Below are positions 62,591 to 64,000 of a DNA stretch of 64,000 nt, piece by piece. Below the pieces are notes generated by a model, which saw only the letters and a list, made by a program, of their open reading frames with translations, was not told the DNA's origin and ran no database searches. Position 1 is the stretch's first letter. The number at the start of each line of letters is the position of its first letter. The DNA comes from an uncultured Alphaproteobacteria bacterium (GTDB taxonomy: Bacteria; Pseudomonadota; Alphaproteobacteria; HIMB59; GCA-002718135). The stretch is taken from contig CACBLW010000006.1 of the NCBI GenBank assembly GCA_902540265.1, forward strand, positions 1-64,000, in the 5' to 3' direction. A program made the position numbers and the translations under genes.

Positions 62591-64000
62591 ATGTTTAAAA
62601 AATTATTCATAGCGTTAGTATTTTCTGCCGCAACCTTTGTTTGGAGTGGAAGCTCTTTTGCAGGTGGTCATTGTGTAGGAACAACAATGAGCGATGCACA
62701 GACAGGCGGAAAATATCCTCAGCAATATGAGTTATCAGAATATGAAAGTGCAGCCGGCTGTACTATGAAGTTTTCAGATAATCCTAATATTGCTAGCATA
62801 AACGCTACAATACAAGGTAACCCAGGAAGTCTACCTCCAGTCGAAGATAGATTACCTGATGAGCCACTTGTTGTAGTACCATATGAGTCTATTGGTAAAT
62901 ATGGAAATACAATAAACTTCTTATCAAACGCAACTGAAGCTGGAACTTCTGATATGTTATCTACAAGACACGTAAACTTATTACGTTTTGCTGATGACTT
63001 AACTACAATTGTTCCAAACGTTGCTAAAGATTATGAGTGGAATGATGATTTTACTACTTTAACATTTATGTTACGTAAAGGTCACAAGTGGTCAAATGGT
63101 GAACCTTTTGTAGCTAGAGATGTTGAGTTTTGGTACGAAGATTTGATGATGAATCCAAAGATTCGTGAAAAACCATATCCGTATCTATTAGTTGGTGGTG
63201 AACCAATGACTGTTGATGTAATTGATGATCAAACAGTAAGATTTAATTTGCCATCTCCATTCCCTGGTTTAACTGCAACTATCGCATGGTCATATAACCA
63301 GTTCTTCATGCCTTCACATTTCCTAGAACAATTCCATCCGGAAATTGATTCAAATGCTGATGCAAATGCTCAGGCATTAGGATTTGCAGATGGGTATGAT
63401 GCTTTAGCAGCATATTATGGTAACTCAGGTTGGACTGATACTCCAACTCCTTTACTAGCTAAACCAGATCTAGTTGCTGGATTACCTTATGCAGCTTATC
63501 CTTCTTTAGAAGCTTATATGACGATTGAAGATACCACTGAAGGTAGAGTCTATGCAGCTAACCCATACTTTTTCCAAGTTGATACAGCTGGAAATCAATT
63601 ACCATACATTGATTATCAAAATGAAAGATACATCAATGAAAATGAAATAAGATTATTAAAACTTGTTAATGGTGAAGTTGATTATAAATCTCAGTCTGTT
63701 CAATTAGAGTCTGCTCCTCAATTACTTGATGGTGCTGAGTCTGGTGGATATCAAGTTCAAATCAATCCAGGTTGTGGTGCTGCATTATTTAGTTTTAATG
63801 TAACACATCCTGATCCTGAAAAACGTAAAGTCTATGGGGATATTCGTTTCCGACAAGCAATGTCAATTGCAATGAATAGAGACGAGATCAACGAAGTTGC
63901 ATATTACGGCCTAGGTAAAGTTGAGCAGTTTGTAGGATTTTCTCCTGCACCTGACTTCGTTCCTGAAAGTATAAAAATGCATATGACTCAATACGATCCA
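62591..64000 (+). CDS. Peptide-type ABC transporter substrate-binding protein (3' end outside the window)
   Basis: The frame stays open for 470 codons to the window edge. The signal peptide is MFKKLFIALVFSAATFVWSG followed by SSFAGGHCVG. After about 85 residues of an unusual N-terminal region (TMSDAQTGGKYPQQYELSEY, DNPNIASINATIQG) the family 5 pattern follows: VPNVAKDYEWNDDFTTLTFM, LRKGHKWSNGEPFVARDVEF and DIRFRQAMSIAMNRDEINEV near residue 420. That makes it one of the long (600+ residue) family 5 proteins. The ligand is unknown. Its ribosome site is TAGGAG, nine bases before the ATG. Confidence 0.85.
   Translation, partial: MFKKLFIALVFSAATFVWSGSSFAGGHCVGTTMSDAQTGGKYPQQYELSEYESAAGCTMKFSDNPNIASINATIQGNPGSLPPVEDRLPDEPLVVVPYESIGKYGNTINFLSNATEAGTSDMLSTRHVNLLRFADDLTTIVPNVAKDYEWNDDFTTLTFMLRKGHKWSNGEPFVARDVEFWYEDLMMNPKIREKPYPYLLVGGEPMTVDVIDDQTVRFNLPSPFPGLTATIAWSYNQFFMPSHFLEQFHPEIDSNADANAQALGFADGYDALAAYYGNSGWTDTPTPLLAKPDLVAGLPYAAYPSLEAYMTIEDTTEGRVYAANPYFFQVDTAGNQLPYIDYQNERYINENEIRLLKLVNGEVDYKSQSVQLESAPQLLDGAESGGYQVQINPGCGAALFSFNVTHPDPEKRKVYGDIRFRQAMSIAMNRDEINEVAYYGLGKVEQFVGFSPAPDFVPESIKMHMTQYDP

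Noticed and set aside
1..64000. Prophage, genomic island, CRISPR array, tRNA attachment site
   Set aside because: No integrase, transposase, phage structural gene, regular short repeats or tRNA was seen, and composition is even throughout.

Overview
This window is about 31% G+C by eye and almost wholly coding. No intergenic gap exceeds about 155 bases, many genes overlap by 1 to 26 bases, and I see no tRNA, rRNA, insertion sequence, phage gene or CRISPR array. Conserved blocks (rplY-prs-pgeF-midA-lgt, ubiK-ybjN-proC, marR-ompR-envZ next to ilvE, uvrC-pgsA-moaD-moaE) are alphaproteobacterial. The base composition, compactness and emphasis on ABC importers and small organic compounds point to a streamlined marine alphaproteobacterium. 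SAR11-type or HIMB59/AEGEAN-169-type lineages fit best; the LacI-regulated sugar-type importer leans to the latter. This placement is inference.

Layout. 1-12,815 is housekeeping: ribosomal protein L25 (partial), PRPP synthase, cell envelope, ubiquinone and proline genes, a two-component system, a transaminase, molybdopterin synthase, phospholipid synthesis and DNA repair. 12,949-18,457 holds sulfoacetaldehyde acetyltransferase (xsc), a GMC oxidoreductase, a Ca/Na exchanger and a proline-type peptidase. 18,450-33,515 is a peptide-type ABC importer with a GAF protein and five hydantoinase/5-oxoprolinase subunit genes (three HyuB, two HyuA). 33,517-37,747 is a putA-enolase superfamily operon. 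37,823-41,396 is cysQ-cysD-cysNC for PAPS synthesis and PAP removal.

41,399-55,490 is the least familiar part. It contains a HisD-like dehydrogenase, five SnoaL-like proteins carrying nine domains, a bicupin, a cobalamin-independent methionine synthase-like zinc protein, a LacI regulator, a sugar-type importer without its ATPase, a HAD-fold protein lacking both catalytic aspartates, and an SDR dehydrogenase. Each of the three divergent promoter regions in this stretch carries the same palindrome, TATTCA-N6-TGAATA. This ties the genes into one predicted LacI regulon and is the best candidate here for an undescribed pathway.

56,379-59,850 holds pta, divergent from a taurine-type aminotransferase and alanine dehydrogenase. 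With the distant xsc these give a complete route from taurine to sulfite and acetyl-CoA. The window closes with a second methionine-synthase-like protein, a formylglycine-type phosphonate monoester hydrolase/sulfatase, and the start of another peptide-type binding protein.

Two strong intrinsic terminators lie directly after two binding-protein genes and before their permease genes, an economical way to make more binding protein than membrane parts.
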